Shown one piece after another: positions 1-9,036 of a stretch of DNA of 20,580 nt; within the stretch, counting starts at the first letter, position 1, and each line of letters begins with the position of its first letter. This DNA is from Willaertia magna (Eukaryota; Heterolobosea; Eutetramitea; Acrasida; Naegleriidae): NCBI GenBank assembly GCA_902984215.1, contig CADWAF010004306.1, positions 1-20,580 on the forward strand, in the 5' to 3' direction. The notes beneath the pieces are model-generated. The model did no database searches. It was not told where the DNA came from and saw only the letters and a program-made list of their open reading frames with translations. Both the position numbers and the translations under genes were made by a program.

Positions 1-2361
1 GGTAAATTTAATATTGCTTCAATTGGTGTTGGAATTGGTAGTAATCAAAGAAAAGAAACTTCTTCACATCAACGTCAACAATCAACATTAACAAATAATA
101 ACAATCAAGGACAACGAAAAAAAAAGATTTATGAAGAAAATGATGAAGATAGTGAACTACTTGATTCATGTAATATTTTCGTTAAATATTTACCACAACA
201 TTTAAATGATAAAGATCTTGAAAATTTATTTAAACCATTTGGTGAAATTGTTAGTTGTAAAGTAATGACAGATAAATTACGTGATAATATTTCATTAGGT
301 TTTGGTTTCGTTAGATTTTCAAATGAAAAAGAAGCAAAAGAAGCAATTCAACAAATGAATGGTTTTGAAATTGAAAATAAAAAGTTATTGTGCAAATTAT
401 CGAATAGTAGTAGTAAACAACAACAACAACAAAATAACAATAATCAACAGTTGTTGTTAAAAGAAGTTCAAACTAATCTTTTTATTAGAAATATTCCAAT
501 GGATTATAATGAAGAGAAATTGAGAAAAGTTTTTGAAAGTTTTGGTACAGTTTCTGGCGTTAAAATTATTATTGATAATAATCAACAAAGTAAAGGATAC
601 GGTTTTTGCAAGTAAGTAATTATTATAGTTATTTTATTTATAATTTATTTTAATTTATATAATTTAAAATAAAATTTAAAATAAAATTTAAAAAGGTTTG
701 AGAAACGTGAAGATGCTTTGAAAGCGATTCAAGGATTGAATGGAATGAAATTAGAAAAAGATGAAAAGAAAGTATCAGATGAAGATACAAATAAACAACA
801 ACAACAACAAGAGGAAGAAGAAGAAACTTTACCTTTAGTTGTAAGATTTGCAGAAACTGAACAAGAAAAACAAAAGAGAAAATTATTAAAATCTAAAAAT
901 ATAAAACAACAACAATACAACAACAACCATAATAATGAAGAGGATTACCATTTATTAGATGGAAATCATGAAGAAATGAATGAAAAAAATTATGACATGA
1001 ATGTTAGTTCAAATAATGGAAGTAATACAAGTGGCAGTAATAATCACTCAGGTATTGCTGGTAGTAGTAATGTTAATAATAATAGTGTTGGTGGTAATAT
1101 TACTCCTAATAATGGGTTTGGGAATATTCAACACTTTCATTCTCCTTATCCAATCTTTCCTCAACATCCAATGTTGTTTGGTATTCCACCAAATACTACT
1201 AGTTCACCATCTCCAACTTCACAAAATGCTGCTGAGTTTAATGCTTCAACAATGACTTTCCCAACAAATTATACAATTCCACCAATTCCTTTTCCAAATA
1301 TGACACCAATACATAGTAATAATAATAATCAAGATGAGAATAATGAACAAAATAATAAGGATGATAATAATGAAGGCAGTTCTAATTCTTCTCAAAAGAC
1401 TGGAGAAAATTCTGAATTACAGAATAGTCAACACCAAACACCTTATCCACCAGAAATGATGCATCATTATCCACATCTTGCTTATTATCCACCAATGTTA
1501 CCACATCCCATTCCAATGCAAATGCAAAACTCTCACTTAATGAATGGTGGTGAGCAACATAAAGAGAAAAACGAAGAAAATAAGGATGAAACATTAAAAC
1601 AACAAGAAAATGAAAGCCAACCACCAAGTTTTATTCCTCATGGTTTTCCTTATTATAATCCATATTTTTATCCGCCACATTTACCGCCACATATTGCACA
1701 ACAATACTTTGCAACTATTCCTTCATTTGATAATACAATGATACCAAATAATAAAGTTAATGAACAATCAAAGACTGATATGGATACTCAAAATCAAGCA
1801 ACTCAAACAACAGCAAATACTAATAACAATAATGGTATGGGTGATGGAATTATTGATGAAAATAATAAGCTTAATGGAAGTAGTGATGAAGGCGCAAATC
1901 TTTTTATTTTCCATTTACCAGTTGATGTTGACGATCCAAAACTTTTTGCATTATTCTGTAAGTTTGGTACAATTGAATCAGTTAAGGTAATAAGAGATCA
2001 AAGAACTGGTTATAGTAAAGGTTATGGTTTTGTTAAATTCCACAAATTTGAAGATGCTGTAAAGGCAATTACTGAGATGGATAAATTTAAGATTGGAAAG
2101 AAACATTTGAAGGTTTCTTTTAAGACTGGATCAATGCCAACTAATGAAAATATGAATCAAGGCAATAGTAATAATACCTCAAACACAAAGAAAGAAAAAC
2201 AAACACAAGCAACTACTGATAAACAGTATAGAATTTTTACTAAGAATAGTTCCCAAAATGGAGCACTAAGGGAAAATGACAACACAACAAAGAAAGATAC
2301 AGGCAACAACAATAATAACACCACCACTAATTCAAACAATAATGAAAAGAAAAAACGATAA
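1..2361 (+). CDS. ELAV/CELF-type three-RRM RNA-binding protein (5' partial)
   Basis: Exons <1-611 and 696-2361; the start codon lies outside the window, and 758 residues are visible. RRM1 (about residues 57-135) shows RNP2 NIFVKYLP and RNP1 LGFGFVRF. RRM2 (about 158-235) shows NLFIRNIP and KGYGFCKF; RNP1 is split by the intron. A Q/N/P-rich disordered linker of about 360 residues follows, then RRM3 (about 603-680) with GANLFIFHLP, KGYGFVKF and a terminal LKVSFKTG. Two tandem RRMs, a long linker and a third RRM is the ELAV/Hu and CELF/Bruno layout. GANLFI-HLP is typical of CELF RRM3, whereas VKVIRD and VSFKT are more ELAV-like, so I keep both names. These families bind U- or GU-rich mRNA elements and control splicing, stability or translation; that role here is inferred. 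The tail after RRM3 is low-complexity N/T/K. PolyQ and polyN runs are coded mainly by CAA and AAT/AAC. Confidence 0.9.
612..695 (+). other. Intron in the three-RRM gene (84 bp)
   Basis: The donor is GTAAGT at 612 and the acceptor AAG ends at 695. Splicing joins TGC AA to G TTT GAG and restores the RNP1 motif of RRM2 (GFCKFEKRED). Reading through meets TAA at 613-615. The 3' half holds a perfect 12-bp tandem duplication (666-677 and 678-689, aaaataaaattt). The acceptor has no pyrimidine tract. Confidence 0.9.
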
Positions 2362-2475
2362 ACACTTTTATTTATTGATTATCAAGTTTTTCCAACTTTT
2401 TCTTTGTCCGTCCACTGGCATTAATTTTGTCAATAGACAAGACAGTTCCCAAAAACCTTGGCGGGGTTTTACTTT

Positions 2476-2613
2476 AAATCATCTTTAAAAAAAAATAACT
2501 TTAGCATGCGAAGGGCTTTAAGTGGGTAAAAAGCCTTCAAGGAAAATCATCATAAAAAAAACATAACCACCGAATTTATAAATATTTTAATTATAATAGA
2601 AAATCATCTTAAA
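2476..2613 (+). repeat. Three copies of an AAATCATC(N)TAAA-type motif
   Basis: aaatcatctttaaa at 2476-2489, aaatcatcataaa at 2544-2556 and aaatcatcttaaa at 2601-2613, all in the same orientation and spaced 68 and 57 bp apart. They precede the ATG at 2638 of the CWH43-like gene. They could be promoter elements for that gene; this rests only on repetition and position. Confidence 0.45.
2510..2538 (+). other. Bulged stem-loop in the RRM / CWH43-like spacer
   Basis: gaagg (2510-2514) pairs with ccttc (2534-2538), and cttt (2516-2519) pairs with aaag (2530-2533). One G (2515) is bulged and the loop is about 10 nt. It may fold in the 3'UTR of the RRM gene or the leader of the next gene; no function can be assigned. 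Confidence 0.4.
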
Positions 2614-2637
2614 GAGTTTTTTATTTTCTTGTAACAA

Positions 2638-5600
2638 ATGAACCAAGAAAATTATTCTCTCAACACAAATTATTCTACTTTTAAAGCCCAATTATCAACT
2701 CATAATAGTTTATCTTCACCAAATTTCGAAAATGACTTTTATACTTCCTATTTCAATAATATTACTAGTATGAAAGAAAGCGAAAAGAGAAAAACGAAAT
2801 TTATATTAAATTGTCTCTATTGGTTAGGATTTTCCTCCGATATATTCTTCGGTAAGTAGTGTAACCATCTACATTTTAAAAACCTAACATTCCCGCTCTT
2901 TTTTTTAATTTGTTTATTATTTAAATCTGTAAATTTAAAGCCTTTGTTTTATGGTCTTTTTTAGTAGAATTTTTTACCTTACTCTTTCGTGGATATTTCT
3001 CTATTGAAAGGGTTAGCCTTCCTCCTCTTTCTTTACTTTTAATTACCTTCTTCTTACCTTGTATTATACATTTATCACTTGCTATTTATTATAAAACGAA
3101 ATTACGCTTTCCTTCTAAATGTGGTGTTGGAGATGGGCCTTTAACCTTAAATTATACTACTCATCCTCCATTAGAAATTACACCTTCGAGTTCTTCAATT
3201 AATATTAAATCTACGGAACATGAATATGAAAAGAGAAGTTCTTCTATTCCAATAAGTTCTTCAAGTTATAATCAATTTTTAGAAGATAGTTCTTCTTATT
3301 ATTATAGACATCCTTCTCCTTCTTATATCTTTGGAAGTGAATCTGTTATGAGAATTTTAGATGCCGAAGATGACAATTATATAATGAAAAGTAGAAGAAG
3401 AAGTGTAATACCACCTCCAAAAATTGCTCCAACTAATGATAATCCTCCAAATATTTCAACAAATTTATTATTAAATAATAATATACCTAATAATGGAGGT
3501 GAAGTTGGGATTCAAGTGGAAGAAGAAAGTAATTGGAAAAGTAAATTATCTTCTTTCTTTATTATGTTTAGAAGACCTTTATTCTATTCTTTTAGTATTT
3601 TAGGTATATTAACGAATGGTCCATTAAGTATATTTGTTGAAACACAAATTGATCATCGTTTAGCATTTCTAACAATAGCCTTATCTTTTCTATTTTTACA
3701 ATTTACATTTAATATTAGAGATATAAGTATTAATAAACAATCAGAAAGAGGGTTATGGTCTTTTCTAATTGGTTGGATTGTATTTGTAAATGTTAGATTT
3801 GGATATGTTACTTTAAATCCTTTATTTATTGGTGAATCTACTTGGAAGATTACTTTAATAACAGGAGTGTTTTATTTATTATTTTTATTAATTACTTGTT
3901 TTGAGGAGATTGCAATTAGTTATTTTAAAAGAAAGTTTTCTTCTTTATCTGAAGATATCCAAGACGAAAGTATTGAACCAACTCCAAATTTTGAGATTGA
4001 TGAAGATGAACATGTAAAAGAAGTAGAAACAAAGGGTACTTCATATTCTGAAATATTATTTCGTTCAGTATTTGGTGGGTTATCTTTTGGGTGTTTACTT
4101 TTCGTAACTCATTGGTTGTTTTCATCAGCCACAACAATGGTAAGATGGTGTGGATTAAGTGCATTTCCTTATAACATTGCTATATTGTTTGGGCTATCCA
4201 TTGGGTTAGTTATTTCAAGTGTTTCTAATATTTTTAGGTCAGCTATTGGTTTTGTAATTACAATGACATTTGCTTTTGGATTAGCTTTTATTCCAAATAA
4301 TGATTTCCCTCTCTCTATAATATTATTGGTAATTTCAACTTGCATGTCACTAGTATTACCTACCATTTGGACAAATGTTTTATTAAGAAAGAGTAAGGGA
4401 TATACCTACTTTTCACTACACATCTTTACAACATTATTCTTTGGAATAGGAACGATAGTTTACATTATTCAAGTTTATTTGACTGAGATATGCACACCTT
4501 CTAGTCAAACAGCTTCAAGTATTGTATGGATATCTTCTGCCATGAGACAAAAACCTCACTCTTTATTGATAACTAGTTGTTTAATTATTGGTATATTTGG
4601 AATAGGGCTTAAAAACATCTTTAGTCTACCCAGACTAGGCAAAAGCGAACAACCTCCAAAACCATGTTGTCAGAAAACCAAAACTGATAGTGACGATGAA
4701 GAGCAAGAGGAGGGTCAAAATAATTTCTTAACAAACTTGTATTTTAGTACACCCTTTAATGTTAAACAAATACTTGCACCAAGTAAGGGAAAGACGAAAA
4801 CAAATTCTAATAACAAAAGTATTAGAAATATTGATAAGAGAATTGTATTATTTATTTTATTTATTGTTATTCTAACTATTATTCCTTCATTGGGTTATAG
4901 ATTATTAGTTTCTAGAAGATCAGTGACTAAATATAATGATAGAATAATAGTTTTAACTTTTAATGTTCACAATGGATATGACATGTATGGAAGAAACAAC
5001 TTTCGTAGTGTTTTAAATGCATTAACTCAAGGTAAAGCAAATGTAATTGGATTACAACAATCTGACACAAACAAAATATCTTCTAGTAGTGCAGACATTG
5101 TTGAGTACTTAGCTTTTTATTTAGATTTATTTGAGTATTATGGACCTACCTTAAAAGATTCAACTTATGGCTGTAGCATACTTTCTGCTTATCCTTTAGA
5201 GGATACTAAATCTCATTTGTTACCTTCTAATTCTTCAGAACAATCTGTAATAGTACAAGCATTTGTATTGGTGACAGGCGATAATAATAATTCAGGTGAT
5301 GTTAAACCTCCACCACCTCACCATCATATATTCGATTATGAAGGTTTGAAGGGCCGTAATGCAACAAACAATGAAACATTAACAAACTTTTATTTCTTTT
5401 CAACCAATTTTGCAGTAAGATCAGAATTTGATAGAAACATGCAAATAAAAACAACAGAAGGCATAATTCACAATATTTGGAAGACTAAAGGTGAAAGAGA
5501 TGGTAAAAAATTCAATAATATATTTATTGTTGGAGATTTAAATGTTCCAAAGAACCACAGTATGTTTAGCGATTCACACTTAGTGTCAATAATTGATCAT

Positions 5601-5885
5601 ACTGTAATGCATAACACTAGTAATACTTATGACAGTAATGATGAACAGAACATTAATGTTTTAAACACTAATGTTGTTTCTAATGATACATTTGTAACAA
5701 TAGATTACATTTTATTAGGGTCATTGGTGAAAGAGAATCATATTGAAATTGGTTCTTACAAAGCAAATAACGCCTCAGTTGTCCCTATATCACCAGTTAT
5801 TTCAAGACATAATCCTTTACTTGGATCTTTCTCTGTAGTTGTAGATGGTATAAATCACCCTGAAAAAATTGTTGGCAACCACTGA
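2638..5885 (+). CDS. CWH43: CWH43/PGAP2IP-like membrane protein with C-terminal EEP domain
   Basis: Exons 2638-2851 and 2965-5885 encode 1044 residues. The ATG is the first after an in-frame TAA at 2632-2634. The N-terminal three quarters is multi-pass membrane, with about 12-13 hydrophobic segments between residues 45 and 730. It includes a stretch with FGCLLFVTHWLF followed by RW (near 4087-4150), which resembles the conserved core of CWH43/PGAP2IP. The C-terminus (about 730-1035) is an EEP domain: LTFNVHNG (735-742), VIGLQQSD (765-772), YGCSILSAYPL, VGDLNVP (927-933) and SRHNP (1018-1022). In fungi CWH43 puts ceramide into GPI-anchor lipids, and animal PGAP2IP is the counterpart; it acts in ER/Golgi membranes. 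That role is inferred here. Several expected catalytic positions are changed: Q770 where the family has Glu, N886 in place of the His of T-H-F, and R1019 before H1020. Length exceeds the roughly 700-950 residues usual for the family, mainly through polar insertions. Confidence 0.85.
2852..2964 (+). other. Intron in the CWH43-like gene (113 bp)
   Basis: The donor is GTAAGT at 2852, and acceptor TTTTTTAG ends at 2964 after a T-rich tract. Splicing joins G to TA (GTA, Val) and continues FFVEFFTLLFRGYF in the same frame as the long second exon. Unspliced reading stops at 2857-2859. This is the longest intron in the window. Confidence 0.88.
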
Positions 5886-5989
5886 GGTTTGTCCAGAAGG
5901 GTGTTTGTAATAAAATTTTACGTTTTTTAAAAAACAATGGTCACCATTGTAAAATAAGATCACTAAAAAATTAAAATAAAAAAAAAAAA
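5886..5989. promoter_or_regulatory. Spacer between CWH43-like and RCC1 genes with poly(A)-type signal and A-rich leader
   Basis: This 104-bp spacer has AATAAA at 5909-5914, 23 nt after the CWH43-like stop, a plausible 3'-end signal. The RCC1 ATG at 5990 is directly preceded by an uninterrupted run of A. Between them lie two abutting palindromes, listed separately. Promoter and 3' processing functions must share this short stretch. Confidence 0.45.
5922..5950. repeat. Two abutting palindromes upstream of the RCC1 gene
   Basis: gttttttaaaaaac (5922-5935) is a perfect 14-bp palindrome. It overlaps acaatggt-c-accattgt (5934-5950), two perfect 8-bp arms around one base. The second palindrome is unusually G+C-containing for this spacer. 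It could be a dimeric factor site for the RCC1 promoter or a hairpin in the upstream 3'UTR. Confidence 0.6.
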
Positions 5990-7132
5990 ATGAAATTACT
6001 AGTTAATGGAAGTAATGGTTATGGACAATTACAAGATGTTGTGCCAATTTCATATTCGCAACCAACAAATGCCAATCAAATGTCTGAAATAAATTTAGAT
6101 TTTAAAATTAAAACAATTGCATGTGGTTATTATCACGTATTTATTTTAACTTTAAATAATGAACTTTATGGTTGTGGAAATAATACACAAGGACAATTAG
6201 GATTAGGCACAACAAGTGATGTTTCAAAATTTACAAAAATTAACATTTCACATTTAGATAGTGAAATTAAAGAAATTAATTGTGGTGGATATTATTCAAC
6301 AATTTTAACTAAAAATAATGGATTTTATTTAACTGGACAAGGAACATGTGGACAATTAGGTTTTAATAATCATAATCAACTTGAGAAGTTTACAAAACAT
6401 GATTTTAATTTTGGAATAATTAAATCAGTTAAATGTTGTGGAGGAACAACTATTGTTTTAAATGAAAATGGTAATTTCTATTTTAGTGGTTGTAATTTAG
6501 ATGATGGAAAATATAATTATAAATTTAAAGAATTTTATTGTAATCCAAATATTATTGATTTCTTATGTGGATATGGTCATGTTATTATGTTAGATAAATT
6601 TGGTAAATTATTTAAAGCAACACAAAAAGGTGCAATTCAAATAAAAATTGATCCTTTATTTGGGAATATTAAACAAATTGGATGTTCATATAGTTATTAT
6701 TATATTTTAACTGATAAGAATGAATTGTATAGTTATACTTTAAATAGAAATGGTGATGTTGATCATGTAGAATGTACATTAATTGATATTAAAAAGAAGA
6801 ACAAGAATAAGAAGAATAATTTTATTATTAATAAATTATATTCTGGATTGAGTACTAGATTATATTTTACTTTAAATAATGGTGAAGAATTATATTCTGT
6901 TAATGAAGGGAATAAAGAAGTAAGTGAATTGAAATTGTTAAATAATAATGATAAGGAAAAATATTTTTATCCATTTATAGGATATGATTTTACTTATATT
7001 GTCAATACAAATAATCCAAATTTATTTTCTGGAGAAAGTAAAGAAGTTGAAAGAATGATGCAATTATTAAAAAGACAACAAGATGGTAGTGAATTTAATA
7101 ATACTTTTAGAGATGTTGCTTTTTTATTTTAA
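5990..7132 (+). CDS. RCC1-repeat (beta-propeller) protein, 380 aa
   Basis: Single uninterrupted frame from an ATG in an A-rich leader. RCC1/RLD-type repeats are recognisable by their G-x-(N)-x-x-G-Q-L-G and I-x-C-G-x-x-H/Y signatures. NGYGQL (residues 10-15) begins the fold. Then come TIACGYYHVFILT with GNNTQGQLGLG, EINCGGYYSTILT with GQGTCGQLGF, a degenerate blade (VKCCGGTTIVLN, FSGCNLDDG), FLCGYGHVIMLD, and IGCSYSYYYILTD. About 380 residues is right for one seven-bladed propeller, with later blades diverged and Lys/Asn-rich. RCC1 folds serve as Ran or other GTPase exchange factors, or as protein-interaction platforms. Too few diagnostic residues are visible to call true Ran-GEF activity, so I name only the fold. 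The stop lies 11 bp from that of the opposing gene. Confidence 0.85.
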   Translation: MKLLVNGSNGYGQLQDVVPISYSQPTNANQMSEINLDFKIKTIACGYYHVFILTLNNELYGCGNNTQGQLGLGTTSDVSKFTKINISHLDSEIKEINCGGYYSTILTKNNGFYLTGQGTCGQLGFNNHNQLEKFTKHDFNFGIIKSVKCCGGTTIVLNENGNFYFSGCNLDDGKYNYKFKEFYCNPNIIDFLCGYGHVIMLDKFGKLFKATQKGAIQIKIDPLFGNIKQIGCSYSYYYILTDKNELYSYTLNRNGDVDHVECTLIDIKKKNKNKKNNFIINKLYSGLSTRLYFTLNNGEELYSVNEGNKEVSELKLLNNNDKEKYFYPFIGYDFTYIVNTNNPNLFSGESKEVERMMQLLKRQQDGSEFNNTFRDVAFLF

Positions 7133-7135
7133 GAG

Positions 7136-7147
7136 TTAAATATTTAA
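7136..7147. repeat. Perfect 12-bp palindrome at the convergent gene junction
   Basis: ttaaatatttaa spans the gap between the RCC1 stop (7130-7132) and the opposing stop (7144-7146), and includes the latter. Being symmetric, it offers the same A/T-rich signal to transcripts from both directions. A role in bidirectional 3'-end formation is inference. Confidence 0.4.
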
Positions 7148-8853
7148 TTCTTGACTTTTTCTATTTTATTTAAAATTGTAATCATTTGTTTTAATAAATA
7201 AACAATTTTTTCCTTATTACAATTCTCAATATGATTATCAATAGCTGAATTAAAAGATAATTGAACTTCATACCAGTTACAATTATTTACATAAACTGTA
7301 CTTATTGTAATTTTTAAATTATTATTATTTGTATAAATTTCTTTTCTTTTAAAACGAATCATATCTTTTCTAAATTTATTTTTTAAATCTAATGGAACTA
7401 AACTGTCATCAATAGTATTTACTTCTTTATCAAATGTCAAAAAGGAAATGAATTTTCTTAAATCCTTAAATTCTTCTTTATTACTGTTATCCTCTTTATT
7501 GTCTTTTTTAAAGATTTCATTTGAGTTGTTACAGTCACCTTTATTTTCATAGTCAACTTGGTTAATTTCATTATTTTCTTTATAATACTGTTCTGTTTCA
7601 AATCTTATTCTCATATCTGGTAAATACAATAAATTATCATTTAAATCTTCTATATTGTGACAATGACAAATATCTAAAAATAATAATCGTTGTATATTTG
7701 TTCTTACTTTTAACAATTTTAATTGATTTTCATTATTTTTAATTAACTTAAAATGTAATCTTCTTCCACTAACACCCACCCTTAGATTTTTCTTTCCATC
7801 ATCATCATTACTACCACTGCTTTCATCACTACTATCTCCACAACTGTCCTCACTATGATTCTCCATTTGCGAATTCACGTCACTATTTATTACTTCAACA
7901 TAATGACAATTAAAACGTTCAATTATTTTCTTTAATTCCCAACAACTAGTAGTGGTGACATTGATTTCATTATTATTATCTTGTTTTATTAATTCTTCTT
8001 CTTCTTTGTTATTATTATTTGTATTGTTCACCTTTTCATTTAACAACAATTTTAACTTTTCAATAAATTGTTCACTAACTTCACTTTTCCAAGTACTTTT
8101 TAAATCCTTTTCAAAACCAATTTCTAAATTTTTAAATGTTTCAAAACTGAAAATATTATTTATTGTAAAATCATTTCTCGTTGCGTTGTAAAATGTTTTT
8201 TTACCGAGGGATAATTTAATTAAATGTTTTAATTTATTATTGTTATTTAGGTTTTGATTATTTACATTTTGTAATAAATTATAATTTTCTTTTAATTTAA
8301 AAATTCCTTCTTGAATTAAATGATTAATTAAATTATTTGAATAAATAAATGTATGTGATACTTTATTTGGTGTAATTAAGGATTTAAAATTTTCATTATT
8401 TAAATCTTCTTTATTTAAATCGTTACTATTTGTGTTTTGTATATTTTGTAAATAATTTACTTTATTATTTGCGTGACATAAAATAAATAATTTTCTATCA
8501 ATTTTTTCACAACCATAAACAAATGGTTTATATTCAACTAATTTAACTAAACATTTATCGTCATTATCCTTATTTGTATCGTTTTGATCCTTATTGAATT
8601 TTACATTTAAATAAACATTGCAAACTATATTTGGATGTACATAAACACTTAATGCATTATTAATAATTATATTTATTAATTCAATCGTTCTATTTAATTT
8701 ATCTTTTTTTTTATTTTCAATAATTATTAAATTACCAATAATTTTAATATTTGAATTTGTTAATGATTTTAATTGTTTTAATTGTGATCCGCCTTTTCCA
8801 ATAATATGTCCAATTAATTTTTCGTCAGGCAAGTTAATTGAACTAATTTTCAT
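7144..8853 (-). CDS. KH-domain protein of unknown function, 569 aa
   Basis: Single exon. The ATG is preceded by an A-run leader. An N-terminal KH domain (about residues 8-65) has the core LIGHIIGKGGSQLKQL, including the GKGG loop (19-22) that contacts single-stranded nucleic acid, followed by SNIKIIGNLIIIE. No second clear KH domain is visible. The rest is not recognised. It contains two Asn-rich stretches, an acidic Ser/Asp cluster around residues 330-355 (DSCGDSSDESS), a predicted alpha/beta segment (RLHFKLI, QRLLFLDICHCH), and a C-terminal segment from about 465 with LRKFISFLTFD and a final Leu/Ile-rich helix. An RNA-binding role follows from the KH domain; pathway and partners cannot be inferred. 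Asn and Lys content is high. Confidence 0.85.
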   Translation of the reverse strand: MKISSINLPDEKLIGHIIGKGGSQLKQLKSLTNSNIKIIGNLIIIENKKKDKLNRTIELINIIINNALSVYVHPNIVCNVYLNVKFNKDQNDTNKDNDDKCLVKLVEYKPFVYGCEKIDRKLFILCHANNKVNYLQNIQNTNSNDLNKEDLNNENFKSLITPNKVSHTFIYSNNLINHLIQEGIFKLKENYNLLQNVNNQNLNNNNKLKHLIKLSLGKKTFYNATRNDFTINNIFSFETFKNLEIGFEKDLKSTWKSEVSEQFIEKLKLLLNEKVNNTNNNNKEEEELIKQDNNNEINVTTTSCWELKKIIERFNCHYVEVINSDVNSQMENHSEDSCGDSSDESSGSNDDDGKKNLRVGVSGRRLHFKLIKNNENQLKLLKVRTNIQRLLFLDICHCHNIEDLNDNLLYLPDMRIRFETEQYYKENNEINQVDYENKGDCNNSNEIFKKDNKEDNSNKEEFKDLRKFISFLTFDKEVNTIDDSLVPLDLKNKFRKDMIRFKRKEIYTNNNNLKITISTVYVNNCNWYEVQLSFNSAIDNHIENCNKEKIVYLLKQMITILNKIEKVKN

Positions 8854-9036
8854 TTTTTTTAAATTTTTAATAAAATTTAACTTTTATTTTTAAATTTAGC
8901 AAGTTAAAAATAATTTTGTAAATAATTTTGTAATGGTAGTTCAACAAGGCTTATTATATTGAACCATCAAAGAAATTTATTTACAAAAGGCTAAGAGGGA
9001 TTATTATTAAAGTATTAATTATTGTACAACAACATT
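8854..9036. other. Spacer upstream of the KH gene (183 bp) with 12-bp tandem duplication
   Basis: It holds the 5' leader and promoter of the KH gene and the 3'UTR of the D-box gene. A 12-bp unit (aaataattttgt) is duplicated in tandem at 8908-8919 and 8920-8931. A bulged inverted repeat follows, tggt-(ag)-ttcaa at 8934-8944 against ttgaacca at 8959-8966. No ORF or RNA gene is supported. Confidence 0.45.

Larger units (their letters stand above)
2362..2637. other. Intergenic region between the RRM and CWH43-like genes (276 bp)
   Basis: No protein gene or tRNA is seen. It holds a stem-loop (2510-2538) and three copies of an AAATCATC-type motif, listed separately. Around 2400-2470 the sequence is richer in G+C than the surrounding spacer, with two small potential hairpins: ttgtc-aata-gacaa near 2427-2440 and aaaacc-ttggcgg-ggtttt near 2452-2470. 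It should contain the RRM 3'UTR and the promoter and leader of the next gene. Confidence 0.5.

Noticed and set aside
418..465. CAA/AAT-rich tracts as non-coding microsatellites
   Set aside because: They are in frame and encode Gln/Asn runs common in this genome type, so they are part of the protein.
2276..2488. Small + strand ORF after the RRM gene
   Set aside because: It starts inside the RRM coding region in another frame and runs into spacer with no recognisable protein features.
8934..8966. Possible tRNA around the ggtagttcaa sequence
   Set aside because: The arms form only one bulged hairpin; no acceptor stem, anticodon arm or T-loop consensus follows.
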